A stretch of 64,000 nt of DNA from JAHRVQ01 sp029941905 (GTDB lineage: Bacteria > Pseudomonadota > Gammaproteobacteria > Pseudomonadales > Azotimanducaceae): NCBI GenBank assembly GCA_029941905.1, contig JAPYTQ010000003.1:62001-126000 (forward strand). The letters are read 5' to 3'. The stretch's first letter is position 1. Each line of letters starts with the position of its first letter. Made by a program: the position numbers and the translations under genes. The notes below the pieces were generated by a model. That model saw nothing but the letters and a program-made list of their open reading frames with translations, did not search any database and was not told where the DNA came from. Shown one piece after another: positions 36,246 to 45,309 of this stretch.

Positions 36246-36914
36246 ATGGCTGACAAGATTGAATCCATCGCGATTCTGGGGGGAACCGGTGATTTGGGCG
36301 GCGGTCTCGCAAGGCAGTGGTCCCGGGCAGGTTTCAAAATTCTGATCGGCTCCAGGACTCTTGAAAAAGGCCAGGCTGCGGCTGCTGCGCTGCTGGCTGA
36401 ATTCCCGGACCTGAATGTCACTGGACACGAAAATCTGGATGCAGCGACCCAGGCTGACCTGGTCGTCCTGACTGTTCCTTTTGCGCATCAATTGAGCACC
36501 CTTGAAACCGTCAAGCAGGGTTTGTCAGGTAAGATCCTGATTGATGTCACCGTCCCGCTGGTGCCGCCGAAGGTTGGCACCGTTCAGTTACCTGAAAAGG
36601 GCTCCGCTGCGGTAATGGCGCAGGAGCTGCTGGGTGCTGATGTGCAGGTTGTATCCGCGTTCCAGAATGTCGGTGCTGTGCATTTGCAGGAAGATCACAA
36701 GATTGAATGTGATGTGCTGGTCACCGGTAACAAACGCGCAGCCAGAGAGATCGTGATTGAATTGGTTGAAGCGGTAGGCTTGCGAGGCTGGCATGCCGGA
36801 CCCCTGGCGAATGCTGCAGCCGCAGAAGCGATGACATCAGTACTGATTTCGATTAATCGCCATCATGGTATCGATGGCGCCGGTATCGTCATTTCCGGTG
36901 AGGCCAAGGGTTAA
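36246..36914 (+). CDS. npdG: NADPH:F420 oxidoreductase (NpdG/Fno)
   Basis: A 222-residue protein with the NADP-binding motif ILGGTGDLGGGLARQWSRAG at the N-terminus and the F420-side motifs VLTVPFAHQ, VTVPLVPPKVG and FQNVGAVHLQ, as in Fno/NpdG. It exchanges hydride between NADPH and F420 and thus supplies F420H2 in organisms without a glucose-6-phosphate or formate F420 dehydrogenase. It overlaps nothing upstream; cofE starts 5 bp downstream. Its presence makes the cluster self-sufficient for cofactor reduction. Confidence 0.9.
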   Translation: MADKIESIAILGGTGDLGGGLARQWSRAGFKILIGSRTLEKGQAAAAALLAEFPDLNVTGHENLDAATQADLVVLTVPFAHQLSTLETVKQGLSGKILIDVTVPLVPPKVGTVQLPEKGSAAVMAQELLGADVQVVSAFQNVGAVHLQEDHKIECDVLVTGNKRAAREIVIELVEAVGLRGWHAGPLANAAAAEAMTSVLISINRHHGIDGAGIVISGEAKG

Positions 36915-36919
36915 CGATC

Positions 36920-37699
36920 ATGGATCTTCAGCTGATTGGTGTCAAAGGAATACCCATGGTAGAGCCGGGTGATGATGTGGCTCAGCATATCATCACTGCA
37001 ATCGAACTCATGGGAGAGACCATTGCGCAAGATGACGTGATCGTCATTGCACAAAAAATCATATCCAAGGCTGAAAATCGCTACCTGGATCTTCGAACTG
37101 TCGAGCCCACCGAGGAAGCCATCAAACTCGGCCTGGAAGTTGATAAAGACCCGCGCAAGGTACAGGCAATTCTCGATGAATCCAATGAGGTCGTCAGAAA
37201 GCGCCTGGGTGTGTTGATCGTCGAGCAGAAACTGGGATTTGTCCAGGCCAATGCCGGTATAGATCAATCTAATATCAGTCATGACGGCGATGATGATGAC
37301 CATACTTGTCTGTTGTTACCAGTGGATTCTGATCTTAGTGCCAACAATATTCGTGAGGCGATACTTCAGCGGCTTGGTGTGTCTGTTGGGGTTATCATCA
37401 ACGACAGTCTTGGCCGCGCCTGGCGCAACGGCACCCTTGGCCTTTCCATAGGGGTGGCAGGATTCACAGCCCTCGAAGACTATATTGGTCAGAATGATAT
37501 TTATGGCCGGGAACTCATGGTGACGCAGGTTGCAGCCGCTGATGAGCTTGCTGCGGGTGCTTCACTGGTGATGGGTCAGACAACCGAGAAAACTCCGGTG
37601 GTTCTCGTTCGGGGATATCAGCCCAGGCAACCGGTTGATCCTGTTAATCGTGGCGTCCAGCCTCTCATTCGCCCGAAGGATATGGACCTGTTTCGCTGA
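36920..37699 (+). CDS. cofE: Coenzyme F420-0:L-glutamate ligase (CofE)
   Basis: A 259-residue protein of the CofE family, seen in LIGVKGIPMVEPGDDV, VIAQKIISKAENR, INDSLGRAWRNGTLG and the C-terminal VVLVRGYQPRQP. CofE adds glutamates to F420-0 with GTP. The length is that of the archaeal single-domain enzyme; the C-terminal nitroreductase-like domain of actinobacterial FbiB is absent, so tail length control and dehydro-F420 reduction must differ from mycobacteria. It follows npdG by 5 bp and its TGA overlaps the cofD ATG by one base. Confidence 0.92.
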   Translation: MDLQLIGVKGIPMVEPGDDVAQHIITAIELMGETIAQDDVIVIAQKIISKAENRYLDLRTVEPTEEAIKLGLEVDKDPRKVQAILDESNEVVRKRLGVLIVEQKLGFVQANAGIDQSNISHDGDDDDHTCLLLPVDSDLSANNIREAILQRLGVSVGVIINDSLGRAWRNGTLGLSIGVAGFTALEDYIGQNDIYGRELMVTQVAAADELAAGASLVMGQTTEKTPVVLVRGYQPRQPVDPVNRGVQPLIRPKDMDLFR

Positions 37700-38709
37700 T
37701 GCCTGGCTCTCTTGAAGATGAACACAAGCTTGAAGCTCAGTTTGAAGCTCAGTTTGAAGGTAAAAGTTGCCTGGCAATTTCCGGCGGTGTCGGCGGTGCA
37801 AAGCTTGCCCTGGGATTGACGAAAGTTTTATCTCCCCAACAACTCAGCATTGTCGCTAATACCGGTGATGACTTTCAGCACCTGGGGTTTACTATTTGCC
37901 CGGACCTGGACACGGTGATGTACACCCTGGCAGATCTGAGTAACAAGAAATTGGGTTGGGGTCTGGCCAATGAAAGTTGGAATTTTCTGGCGGCGCTGGA
38001 AAAGCTGGAAGGTGAAACCTGGTTTCGCCTTGGTGATCGGGATCTTGCTACCCACACGGCTCGCAGCGGATTGTTACGTCAAGGTAAGACATTGTCCGAG
38101 GCCACAATGATAATGTCTAAAGCACTCGGTATTGCACACCCGATTATTCCCATGTCCGATGACACTATTTCTACCCGGGTACATATTGCCAACAGTAAGA
38201 CCCTGGCGTTTCAACACTATTTCGTCCGGGACAAATGTGTACCGGTGGTCACAGGGTTTGAATTTGTGGGCATTGACTCCGCCTTACCAAGTCCCGGGTT
38301 CTCAAAAGCACTGGCAAGTGAAACACTGGCATGCGTTCTGATCTGCCCTTCAAACCCGTTTGTGAGTGTTGATCCGGTATTGAAAATTCCAGGAGTGATG
38401 GAGGCGTTAAAAAAATCAGGCGCACCGGTAGTTGCGGTCTCACCGATTGTCGGCGGCAAGGCGATTAAAGGTCCGGCGGCGAAGATGATGCGCGAACTGG
38501 GCATGCCGCAAACTGCCCTGGCAGTCGCTGCACATTATCAAGGCAGAATTGATGGTTTCATCATCGATAAGGCTGACAAAGCGATGCAATCCGATATTGA
38601 AGCACTGGGAATTCCAACCCTGGTAACCGATACGGTCATGGTATCTCTACAGGACAGGGTAGACCTGGCTGCCGCTTGCCTGCAGTTTGTCTCGCAGATA
38701 ACCGCTTAG
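37699..38709 (+). CDS. cofD: 2-phospho-L-lactate transferase (CofD)
   Basis: A 336-residue enzyme with the CofD signatures SGGVGGAKLALGL, VANTGDDFQHLGFTICPDLD and ICPSNPFVSVDPVL. It transfers the lactyl- (or related) phosphate from the GDP/GPP-activated donor made by CofC to FO, giving F420-0. The start overlaps the cofE stop (TGATG), so translation is coupled. The N-terminus carries an extension with a duplicated QFEA unit, from a 12-bp direct repeat (37732-37755), not part of the conserved fold. Confidence 0.93.
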   Translation: MPGSLEDEHKLEAQFEAQFEGKSCLAISGGVGGAKLALGLTKVLSPQQLSIVANTGDDFQHLGFTICPDLDTVMYTLADLSNKKLGWGLANESWNFLAALEKLEGETWFRLGDRDLATHTARSGLLRQGKTLSEATMIMSKALGIAHPIIPMSDDTISTRVHIANSKTLAFQHYFVRDKCVPVVTGFEFVGIDSALPSPGFSKALASETLACVLICPSNPFVSVDPVLKIPGVMEALKKSGAPVVAVSPIVGGKAIKGPAAKMMRELGMPQTALAVAAHYQGRIDGFIIDKADKAMQSDIEALGIPTLVTDTVMVSLQDRVDLAAACLQFVSQITA

Positions 38710-38759
38710 TCATGGTAACGTTACGCTCCGCTCATTATCATGTTTGTTAAGAGTGTTGC

Positions 38760-39461
38760 ATGAGTATTTCGCTAGTCATCCCGGTAAAACAGCTTGAAAA
38801 TGCCAAACAACGGCTGGGCGGTCTGTTGTCCCTGGATCAGCGACAGAATTTGTTCCAGGCGATGGTGGAAGACGTGCTGGAAGCCGCAACCACCTGTGAC
38901 CTGGTGGATGAAGTGATCGTGGTCACCAGCGATGAAACCGTATCGAATTTGGCCGGGAAATATTCAGCCAGGGTCATTCCTGAACCGGAAAACCCCGGGC
39001 TGATTGCCGCAGTTACCTATGCGGCAGCACAGCTGCGCAAGGAAGGTGTCGAGGTGATGGCGTTTCTGCCAGGGGATGTGCCATTGGTGACGGTAGAGGA
39101 ACTGGAAGTCGTTCTCGATGGTTTTGGCCAGACCGGTGAGGATGCGGAATTCATGATTGTACCGGCTAGTGATCTTGGCGGATCAAATTGCGTTGTCTGC
39201 TCGCCCCCTGACTGCATGGAATTTGGTTTTGGCGAAGATAGCTTTCGACGTCATCTACGGATTGCCAAGGACAGGAATATCCAGACTGTGGTGGCGAAGC
39301 TTCCGGGAATCGGTCTTGATGTCGATACGCCAGAAGATTTATTTGAACTGGTGGCAGAGTTGAAGAAGCAAAATTTACACACCAATACCAGTGTGTTTTT
39401 AGAGAATAGCGGTATGTTGGATGAATTGGCGATTGAGGTTGAGAAAAGGTTAATGGTATGA
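38760..39461 (+). CDS. cofC: 2-phospho-L-lactate guanylyltransferase (CofC)
   Basis: A 233-residue nucleotidyltransferase with the CofC motifs SLVIPVKQLENAKQRLGGLL, VMAFLPGDVPLVT and the metal/phosphate region GLDVDTPEDLFEL. It activates 2-phospho-L-lactate, phosphoenolpyruvate or 3-phosphoglycerate with GTP; which of these is used cannot be read from the sequence. It starts 50 bp after cofD and its stop overlaps the FO synthase start by 4 bp (ATGA). Confidence 0.9.
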   Translation: MSISLVIPVKQLENAKQRLGGLLSLDQRQNLFQAMVEDVLEAATTCDLVDEVIVVTSDETVSNLAGKYSARVIPEPENPGLIAAVTYAAAQLRKEGVEVMAFLPGDVPLVTVEELEVVLDGFGQTGEDAEFMIVPASDLGGSNCVVCSPPDCMEFGFGEDSFRRHLRIAKDRNIQTVVAKLPGIGLDVDTPEDLFELVAELKKQNLHTNTSVFLENSGMLDELAIEVEKRLMV

Positions 39462-41980
39462 ATGAGATCACTTCATTATTGGAACAGGCATTGTCATTTT
39501 CCTCGACGCAGCAGCTGTCTGATGACGAGGTAATGGCGCTTGCCAGATCGAATAATACCGCGGCACTGATGCAGGCTGCTTCGGTCATTCGTGACCGCGG
39601 GCACAATAATACGGTGTCATATTCACGAAAAGTATTTATTCCCCTGACACATCTTTGTCGCGACGTTTGCCACTACTGTACTTTTGCGCAGGTGCCGAGA
39701 AAACTCAAAGCACCCTACATGACGCCGGATGAGGTTCTGAAGATTGCCCGGGATGGGGCAGAAGCCGGTTGCAAGGAGGCGCTGTTTACCCTTGGGGACA
39801 AACCGGAACTGCGTTACAAAGCAGCCCGTGATGGCCTGAAAGCATTAAAGCAGGACTCGACCTTGTCCTACCTTCGGGATATGGCAGAACTGGTCTTCAA
39901 CGAAACCGGCCTGTTTCCACACCTGAACCCCGGCCTCATGAATGCCAGTGAGTTCGAGGAATTGCGAAAGGTTTCGGTGTCGATGGGGATCATGCTGGAA
40001 TCAGCATCGATGCGCCTTCTGGAAAAAGGCATGCCGCATCATGGTTCGCCTGATAAAGATCCGGCCGTTCGATTCGAAACCATGCGACTGGCTGGCGCTG
40101 CCAGGGTACCTTTTACTACGGGAATCCTGATCGGCATCGGCGAAACCCGGCAGGAGCGAATTGAGTCGCTGCTGGCCCTGAGAGATTTGAACCAGGCTGA
40201 CCGGCATATTCAGGAAATCATCATCCAGAATTTCCGCGCCAAGCCCGAAACATTAATGGCCAACGCGCCAGAGCCTGATCTGAACGAGCTGTTGTGGACA
40301 ATTGCGCTGGCGAGAATCATCTTCGGTGAGAAAATGAATATCCAGGCACCGCCGAATCTGAGCCCCGGGGTACTGGAACAGATTGTCGGTTCCGGTATCA
40401 ATGACTGGGGTGGTGTTTCACCCGTCACACCGGATTTTGTTAACCCCGAGGCACCCTGGCCGCACCTGACCAACCTTGCGGACGAAACTGCCAATGCGGG
40501 CAAGCTGCTGATCGAGCGATTGGCTATCTACCCTGATTACGCAGTGGATGTGGAGCAATGGCTCGATCCGAATGTCCAGCCCCAGGTTCGACGTGCCATT
40601 GATGGTCAAGGATTCGCGCGGGTTGAAGAATGGTCTGCCGGTGCGGTGATTGATCCGCCGGAAGGAGACCTGGCGAAAGTAACTGCTATCCCGAAGTCCC
40701 GGCCCAGCGCTGATATTGCAGAGATACTCAACAAAGTCAGGCAGGAAGAAGTTTTAGGCGAAGCTGAAATCGTCCGATTGTTCAAAGCTCGGGGTGACGA
40801 CTACACGCACATCTGTCAGTTAGCCGATGAAATTCGAAAGAAGGTCAATGGTGACACGGTGACCTATTGTGTTAACCGCAATATTAACTACACCAACGTC
40901 TGTTACTTCAAGTGTCAGTTTTGTGCATTTTCAAAAGGCAAGATGAGCGAGAACCTCAGAGGTCGGCCCTACGATCTGTCCCACGAAGAAATCATGCGCC
41001 GCACCAGCGAGGCCTATGCACGGGGAGCCACCGAAGTCTGTATGCAAGGGGGTATTCACCCGGAATATACCGGGCAAACCTATATTGATATCGTCCACAG
41101 CATCAAACAGGTTGTGCCGGACATGCACGTACATGCGTTTTCGCCGCTGGAAGTCTGGCAAGGCGCACATACCCTGGGTCTCAGTCTTGGTGAATTTCTT
41201 GGCCAGTTAAAAGAGGCAGGCCTGGGTACATTGCCAGGAACAGCCGCGGAGATACTCGATGATGAAGTACGGGCGACCCTGTGTCCGGACAAGATTAATA
41301 CGGCACAGTGGCTGGAGGTGATGGAAGCGGCGCACGGTCAGGGGTTTAACACCACCGCAACAATCATGTACGGTCATATCGAGCGATATGAACATATCGC
41401 CCGGCACCTGATTCGCGTGCGGAATCTACAGCAAAAAACCGGCGGTTTTACTGAATTCGTTATATTGCCCTTTATTCATATGGAAGCGCCGATCTATCTG
41501 AAGGGAAATGCACGCAAAGGACCGACGTTCAGGGAGGGAGTGCTGATTCACGCCATTGCGCGGCTGGTGCTTCATCCGGTGTTTAAAAACATCCAGGCTT
41601 CCTGGACCAAGTTGGGCCACGATGGTGTTAGAGCCTGCTTGCAGGCCGGGGTGAATGACCTGGGCGGAACATTGATGAATGAAACTATCACCCGGGCGGC
41701 AGGGGCGAGTCACGGTCAGGAAACTTCGCCGGAAGAGATGGAGGAAATCATTCGCAGCCTGGGCCGGGAACCCAGGCAGAGAACCACCGACTATAAAAAT
41801 GTGCCAGAACTGCAGCGACAAAAGTCGTTTGGTGCCCGAACGCTGATCGAGCCGACCTACACTTCAGCGAAGAAGTATAACCGAACCCGCAGCGGTACCC
41901 AGAGAACCAAGAAAGAACTTTACCGGCCGGGGCTGGATGTTTCCGGTGAGGATACGCTGTCCAGTGCCGACATCCTCTGA
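39458..41980 (+). CDS. fbiC: FO synthase, fused CofG-CofH (FbiC)
   Basis: An 840-residue protein with two radical-SAM domains. The first (CofG) has CRDVCHYC (Cys67, Cys71, Cys74) after FIPLTHL; the second (CofH) has CYFKCQFC (Cys482, Cys486, Cys489). It joins tyrosine to the ribityl-diaminouracil from riboflavin synthesis to make FO, the deazaflavin core of F420. The fused form is usual in actinobacteria; archaea keep two genes. The ATG overlaps the cofC stop by 4 bp, and the next gene is 24 bp away. The last 60 residues are charged and probably flexible. Confidence 0.95.
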   Translation: MNEITSLLEQALSFSSTQQLSDDEVMALARSNNTAALMQAASVIRDRGHNNTVSYSRKVFIPLTHLCRDVCHYCTFAQVPRKLKAPYMTPDEVLKIARDGAEAGCKEALFTLGDKPELRYKAARDGLKALKQDSTLSYLRDMAELVFNETGLFPHLNPGLMNASEFEELRKVSVSMGIMLESASMRLLEKGMPHHGSPDKDPAVRFETMRLAGAARVPFTTGILIGIGETRQERIESLLALRDLNQADRHIQEIIIQNFRAKPETLMANAPEPDLNELLWTIALARIIFGEKMNIQAPPNLSPGVLEQIVGSGINDWGGVSPVTPDFVNPEAPWPHLTNLADETANAGKLLIERLAIYPDYAVDVEQWLDPNVQPQVRRAIDGQGFARVEEWSAGAVIDPPEGDLAKVTAIPKSRPSADIAEILNKVRQEEVLGEAEIVRLFKARGDDYTHICQLADEIRKKVNGDTVTYCVNRNINYTNVCYFKCQFCAFSKGKMSENLRGRPYDLSHEEIMRRTSEAYARGATEVCMQGGIHPEYTGQTYIDIVHSIKQVVPDMHVHAFSPLEVWQGAHTLGLSLGEFLGQLKEAGLGTLPGTAAEILDDEVRATLCPDKINTAQWLEVMEAAHGQGFNTTATIMYGHIERYEHIARHLIRVRNLQQKTGGFTEFVILPFIHMEAPIYLKGNARKGPTFREGVLIHAIARLVLHPVFKNIQASWTKLGHDGVRACLQAGVNDLGGTLMNETITRAAGASHGQETSPEEMEEIIRSLGREPRQRTTDYKNVPELQRQKSFGARTLIEPTYTSAKKYNRTRSGTQRTKKELYRPGLDVSGEDTLSSADIL

Positions 41981-42004
41981 TAGTTACCAGTAGAAGGAAA
42001 AAAC

Positions 42005-43000
42005 ATGCCTGTACCACAACGAACCGCATTGACCCTGCCTGATCCCCGGGGAGTTCATCTCACCATTGACCAGGCGAAGTGGGCCGAAGGTGAAGGTTAT
42101 GACGATTTATGGTTTGCAGACAGTAACGGTGTCGATGCCCTCACCACAGCAGCAGCCGTAGCGCTGAACACCAGTCGCTGTCGCATCGGTACCGCGATCA
42201 TTCCTGTATTTTCCCGAACACCCGCAGTGCTGGCATCGACAGCCCATGTGTTACACCAGTTATCCGGCGGGCGGTTTATTCTTGGGCTCGGTTCATCCAG
42301 TCAGACGATGATGGAGAACTGGCATGGCCTGACATTTGAAAAACCTTTGAGTCGCGTCAAGGAAACCACCCTGTTGATCAAGCAAATGCTTAAAGGTGAG
42401 AAGACAGATTTCGACGGAACGACCGTCAAAAGCAAAGGCTATCGGCAACTGCCCCTGGAAGCGGATGCACAGCCGGTTTATATGGCGGCATTACGTGGCA
42501 AAATGCTGGAAACCGCCGCAGAATTCAGTGACGGCGTGATTTTAAACCTGTTCCCCAAGAACAGCCTGCCACGCATGATGGAACATATAAAAGTTGGCGC
42601 AGAAAGGGCTGGCAAGAAACTTGAGGATGTCGAAATTGTTTGTCGACACCAGGTAATTGTGACTGATGAAATCGATAACGCGCGCAATATGATTCGCGCG
42701 GGTTTCGCGCCCTATTATGCGACACCGGTATACAACGCGTTCCTGGCCTGGTCTGGTTATGAAGAGGTGGCCAAAACCATAGCTGAAGGCTGGGCAGCCA
42801 AGGACCGGGCAAAAACCACTGGCGCGCTGGACGATCAACTGGTGGATGATATTGCGATCCTTGGTACGAAAGAACAGTGCCATGATCGTATTCGCGAATA
42901 TGGTGAAATGGGTATCACGACCCATATCATATCTTGTGTTTCGCCTGGAGAATCTGAGGCAACTTACAACGCATTTACTGGAAATAACTTTAAGGGATAA
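42005..43000 (+). CDS. LLM-class oxidoreductase, probably F420-dependent (first of pair)
   Basis: A 331-residue luciferase-like (TIM-barrel) protein. Motifs: GYDDLWFADSNGVDALTT near the N-terminus, IGTAIIPVFSRTP, SGGRFILGLGSSSQ and the C-terminal ILGTKEQCHDRIREYGEMG. These fit F420-dependent Mer/Adf-like members. The gene follows fbiC by 24 bp and precedes a second LLM gene by 5 bp, so F420H2 is a likely cofactor. Substrate unknown; reduction of an alpha,beta-unsaturated carbonyl is a possibility. Confidence 0.88.
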   Translation: MPVPQRTALTLPDPRGVHLTIDQAKWAEGEGYDDLWFADSNGVDALTTAAAVALNTSRCRIGTAIIPVFSRTPAVLASTAHVLHQLSGGRFILGLGSSSQTMMENWHGLTFEKPLSRVKETTLLIKQMLKGEKTDFDGTTVKSKGYRQLPLEADAQPVYMAALRGKMLETAAEFSDGVILNLFPKNSLPRMMEHIKVGAERAGKKLEDVEIVCRHQVIVTDEIDNARNMIRAGFAPYYATPVYNAFLAWSGYEEVAKTIAEGWAAKDRAKTTGALDDQLVDDIAILGTKEQCHDRIREYGEMGITTHIISCVSPGESEATYNAFTGNNFKG

Positions 43001-43005
43001 CCACT

Positions 43006-44040
43006 ATGAAACTTGGTCTATTGGCTGGATACGGCGGCAAGGTCATCAACATTGATATTGATCGAATCAAACGCGCAGAAGATATCGGTTATGATTCTAT
43101 CTGGACCGCAGAGGCCTATGGGTCCGATGCGGTAACACCCGCAACATGGATTCTGGCGCAGACCGAGAAGATCAAAGTCGGTACGGCGATTATGCAGATG
43201 CCCGGTCGGTCTCCGGCCTGTACGGCAATGACGGCAATGACGCTGAACCAGCTCTCCAATGGTCGATTCATACTGGGTCTGGGTGCCTCCGGACCCCAGG
43301 TCGTCGAGGGCTGGCATGGGGTGCCCTACGGTAAACCTGTGACGCGAATAAAAGAATATGTATCCATCGTCAAACAGATCATGGCCCGTGAAGCGCCCGT
43401 GGAACATCAGGGAGTCCATTACAGTTTGCCATACACCGGCGAAGACGGAACGGGCCTTGGTAAACCTTTGAAGAGTATTCTGCAGGCTGACACATCCATT
43501 CCGATCTATACCGCGTCCATTACCCCGCGTGGACTCGCAGGCAGCGCAGAAGTTGCCGACGGTGTCTTTCCGATCTGGATGAGTCCGGAGCGGTTTGATG
43601 TGCTTCAAGGCCCGATCCAGAAAGGCCTGGATAAGGCGGGAAAGACCATGTTGGACTATGACGTTGCGCCATTTATCACCTGCATTATTGGTGATGACAT
43701 CGATGCCTGTCGGATGCCGGTAAAAGGTAATATGGCCTTGTACATCGGTGGCATGGGTGCACGGGACAAGAATTTTTATAACGACTACGCCAGGGCACTG
43801 GGGTTCGAGGATGCAGCCGTCAAAATCCAGGATCTGTTCCTGGCAGGTAAAAAAGATCAGGCCATGGCTGCTGTTCCCGATGAACTGGTTGATGCCTGCC
43901 ATCTTGTGGGTCCGAAGGAGCATATTAAAGAGCGGCTGAAAGCCTGGAAACAGGCTGGCATCGATGGGCATGTAAGCAGCATGCTGATCGGAGCGGGTCA
44001 GCCCGAAGCGCTTGAACTGATTGCCAGTGAGATTTTGTGA
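43006..44040 (+). CDS. LLM-class oxidoreductase, probably F420-dependent (second of pair)
   Basis: A 344-residue LLM protein. It shares with the preceding one the layout IGYDSIWTAEAYGSDAVT, VGTAIMQMPGRSP, SNGRFILGLGASGPQ and the C-terminal LVGPKEHIKERLKAWKQAG. It contains extra loops after residue 130 (SLPYTGEDGTGLGKP), typical of the F420-dependent group that includes hydride transferases acting on ketones or acyl groups. The start lies 5 bp after the first LLM gene. The pair may be isoenzymes or two steps of a path; the two sequences are clearly different. Confidence 0.88.
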   Translation: MKLGLLAGYGGKVINIDIDRIKRAEDIGYDSIWTAEAYGSDAVTPATWILAQTEKIKVGTAIMQMPGRSPACTAMTAMTLNQLSNGRFILGLGASGPQVVEGWHGVPYGKPVTRIKEYVSIVKQIMAREAPVEHQGVHYSLPYTGEDGTGLGKPLKSILQADTSIPIYTASITPRGLAGSAEVADGVFPIWMSPERFDVLQGPIQKGLDKAGKTMLDYDVAPFITCIIGDDIDACRMPVKGNMALYIGGMGARDKNFYNDYARALGFEDAAVKIQDLFLAGKKDQAMAAVPDELVDACHLVGPKEHIKERLKAWKQAGIDGHVSSMLIGAGQPEALELIASEIL

Positions 44041-44093
44041 TTCGACCGTCCAACTGTCAGGATCAATTTGCCTGTAGCAATTTATAACGGGTT

Positions 44094-45263
44094 ATGACCT
44101 ATACCCTGAAGCCCGTCGGCACCATTGGTGAAGTAGGTCAATTAGACTGGGATGCTTGCGCAAACCCTTATCTCAAAGATAAGGGTTGCGGCATTGCCTA
44201 TGACCCGTTTGTTTCTTACCACTTCCTAAACGCCCTTGAAAAGAGTGGCTCAGCCGCTGCAAAGACAGGCTGGGCACCTTATCACCTGCAGTTGGAGCAT
44301 GAGACTTCCGGCATCTGTGGCGTTGTGCCCATGTACCTGAAAAGCCACTCCCAGGGTGAGTACGTATTTGACTACAACTGGGCAGACGCTTTTGAGCGTT
44401 CCGGCGGTCGTTACTATCCCAAATTGCAGATCTCGGTGCCGTTTACACCGGCAACGGGACGCAGGGTGTTAACCAGAACCTCAGGCGAATCACGGGAACA
44501 TGAAGAGATGCTCATCTCAGGGGTGATGCAGGTTGCTGAAAAGCTAAAAGTATCATCAGTCCATGTAACCTTTGCCAACAAGCAACAATATGAACATATG
44601 GGAGAAATGGGTTTTCTCCAAAGAACACACAATCAGTTTCACTGGCTGAATAATGAGTACGGTTGTTTTGATGATTTTCTCGCAGAACTCAGTTCCAAGA
44701 AAAGGAAGAATATTCGACGCGAGCGAAGAATTGCCGTCGAAAATGGTGTTGAAATACAATGCCTGACAGGTTCGCAAATTAAAGAGCTTCACTGGGATGC
44801 ATTCTTCCAGTTCTATGTCGATACCGGCAGCCGGAAATGGGGAACGCCTTATCTGACTCGTCAGTTCTTCTCCCTGATTGGTGAATCAATGCCAGAGGAT
44901 ATTCTGCTGGTGATGTGTAAGCGAGGCGGTCGATACATCGCAGGGGCAATTAACTTCATTGGCAGCGAGTGTCTATTTGGCCGGAACTGGGGATGTATCG
45001 AACATCATCCACTGCTTCATTTTGAAGTGTGCTACTACCAGGCGATCCAGTTTGCCATTGAACGGGGCCTGAAGCGGGTCGAAGCGGGGGCCCAGGGCCA
45101 GCATAAGCTGGCCAGAGGTTATCTGCCGACGCATACCTACAGCGCTCACTGGATCGTCAACAAGTCTTTCAGTGAAGCCGTCTATAATTTCCTTGAACAG
45201 GAACGGCAATATATCGATGAAGAAATCGACTATATCGAGGGCCACTCTCCGTTCAGGAAGTAG
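44094..45263 (+). CDS. FemAB-like acyltransferase (DUF482, GNAT-type)
   Basis: A 389-residue cytosolic protein of the DUF482/PF04339 family. It reads AYDPFVSYHFLNALEKSG near the N-terminus, then VFDYNWADAFERSGGRYYPK, and at the C-terminal half LFGRNWGCIEHHPLLHFEVC and VEAGAQGQHKLARGYLP. The family has the GNAT fold and is related to FemAB peptidyltransferases, but the donor and acceptor are not known. It is 53 bp after the second LLM gene and may be the last gene of the F420 operon. Confidence 0.82.
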   Translation: MTYTLKPVGTIGEVGQLDWDACANPYLKDKGCGIAYDPFVSYHFLNALEKSGSAAAKTGWAPYHLQLEHETSGICGVVPMYLKSHSQGEYVFDYNWADAFERSGGRYYPKLQISVPFTPATGRRVLTRTSGESREHEEMLISGVMQVAEKLKVSSVHVTFANKQQYEHMGEMGFLQRTHNQFHWLNNEYGCFDDFLAELSSKKRKNIRRERRIAVENGVEIQCLTGSQIKELHWDAFFQFYVDTGSRKWGTPYLTRQFFSLIGESMPEDILLVMCKRGGRYIAGAINFIGSECLFGRNWGCIEHHPLLHFEVCYYQAIQFAIERGLKRVEAGAQGQHKLARGYLPTHTYSAHWIVNKSFSEAVYNFLEQERQYIDEEIDYIEGHSPFRK

Positions 45264-45309
45264 TGATGCGGCATACCGACCTTAGTCAGAGGTTCCCTCG
45301 TTTAGTGTC

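Noticed and set aside
43018..43971. 317-codon open frame on the minus strand across the second LLM gene
   Set aside because: It lies entirely inside a conserved gene on the other strand, with Cys- and His-rich composition and no recognisable motif, so it is a mirror of that gene's codon use.
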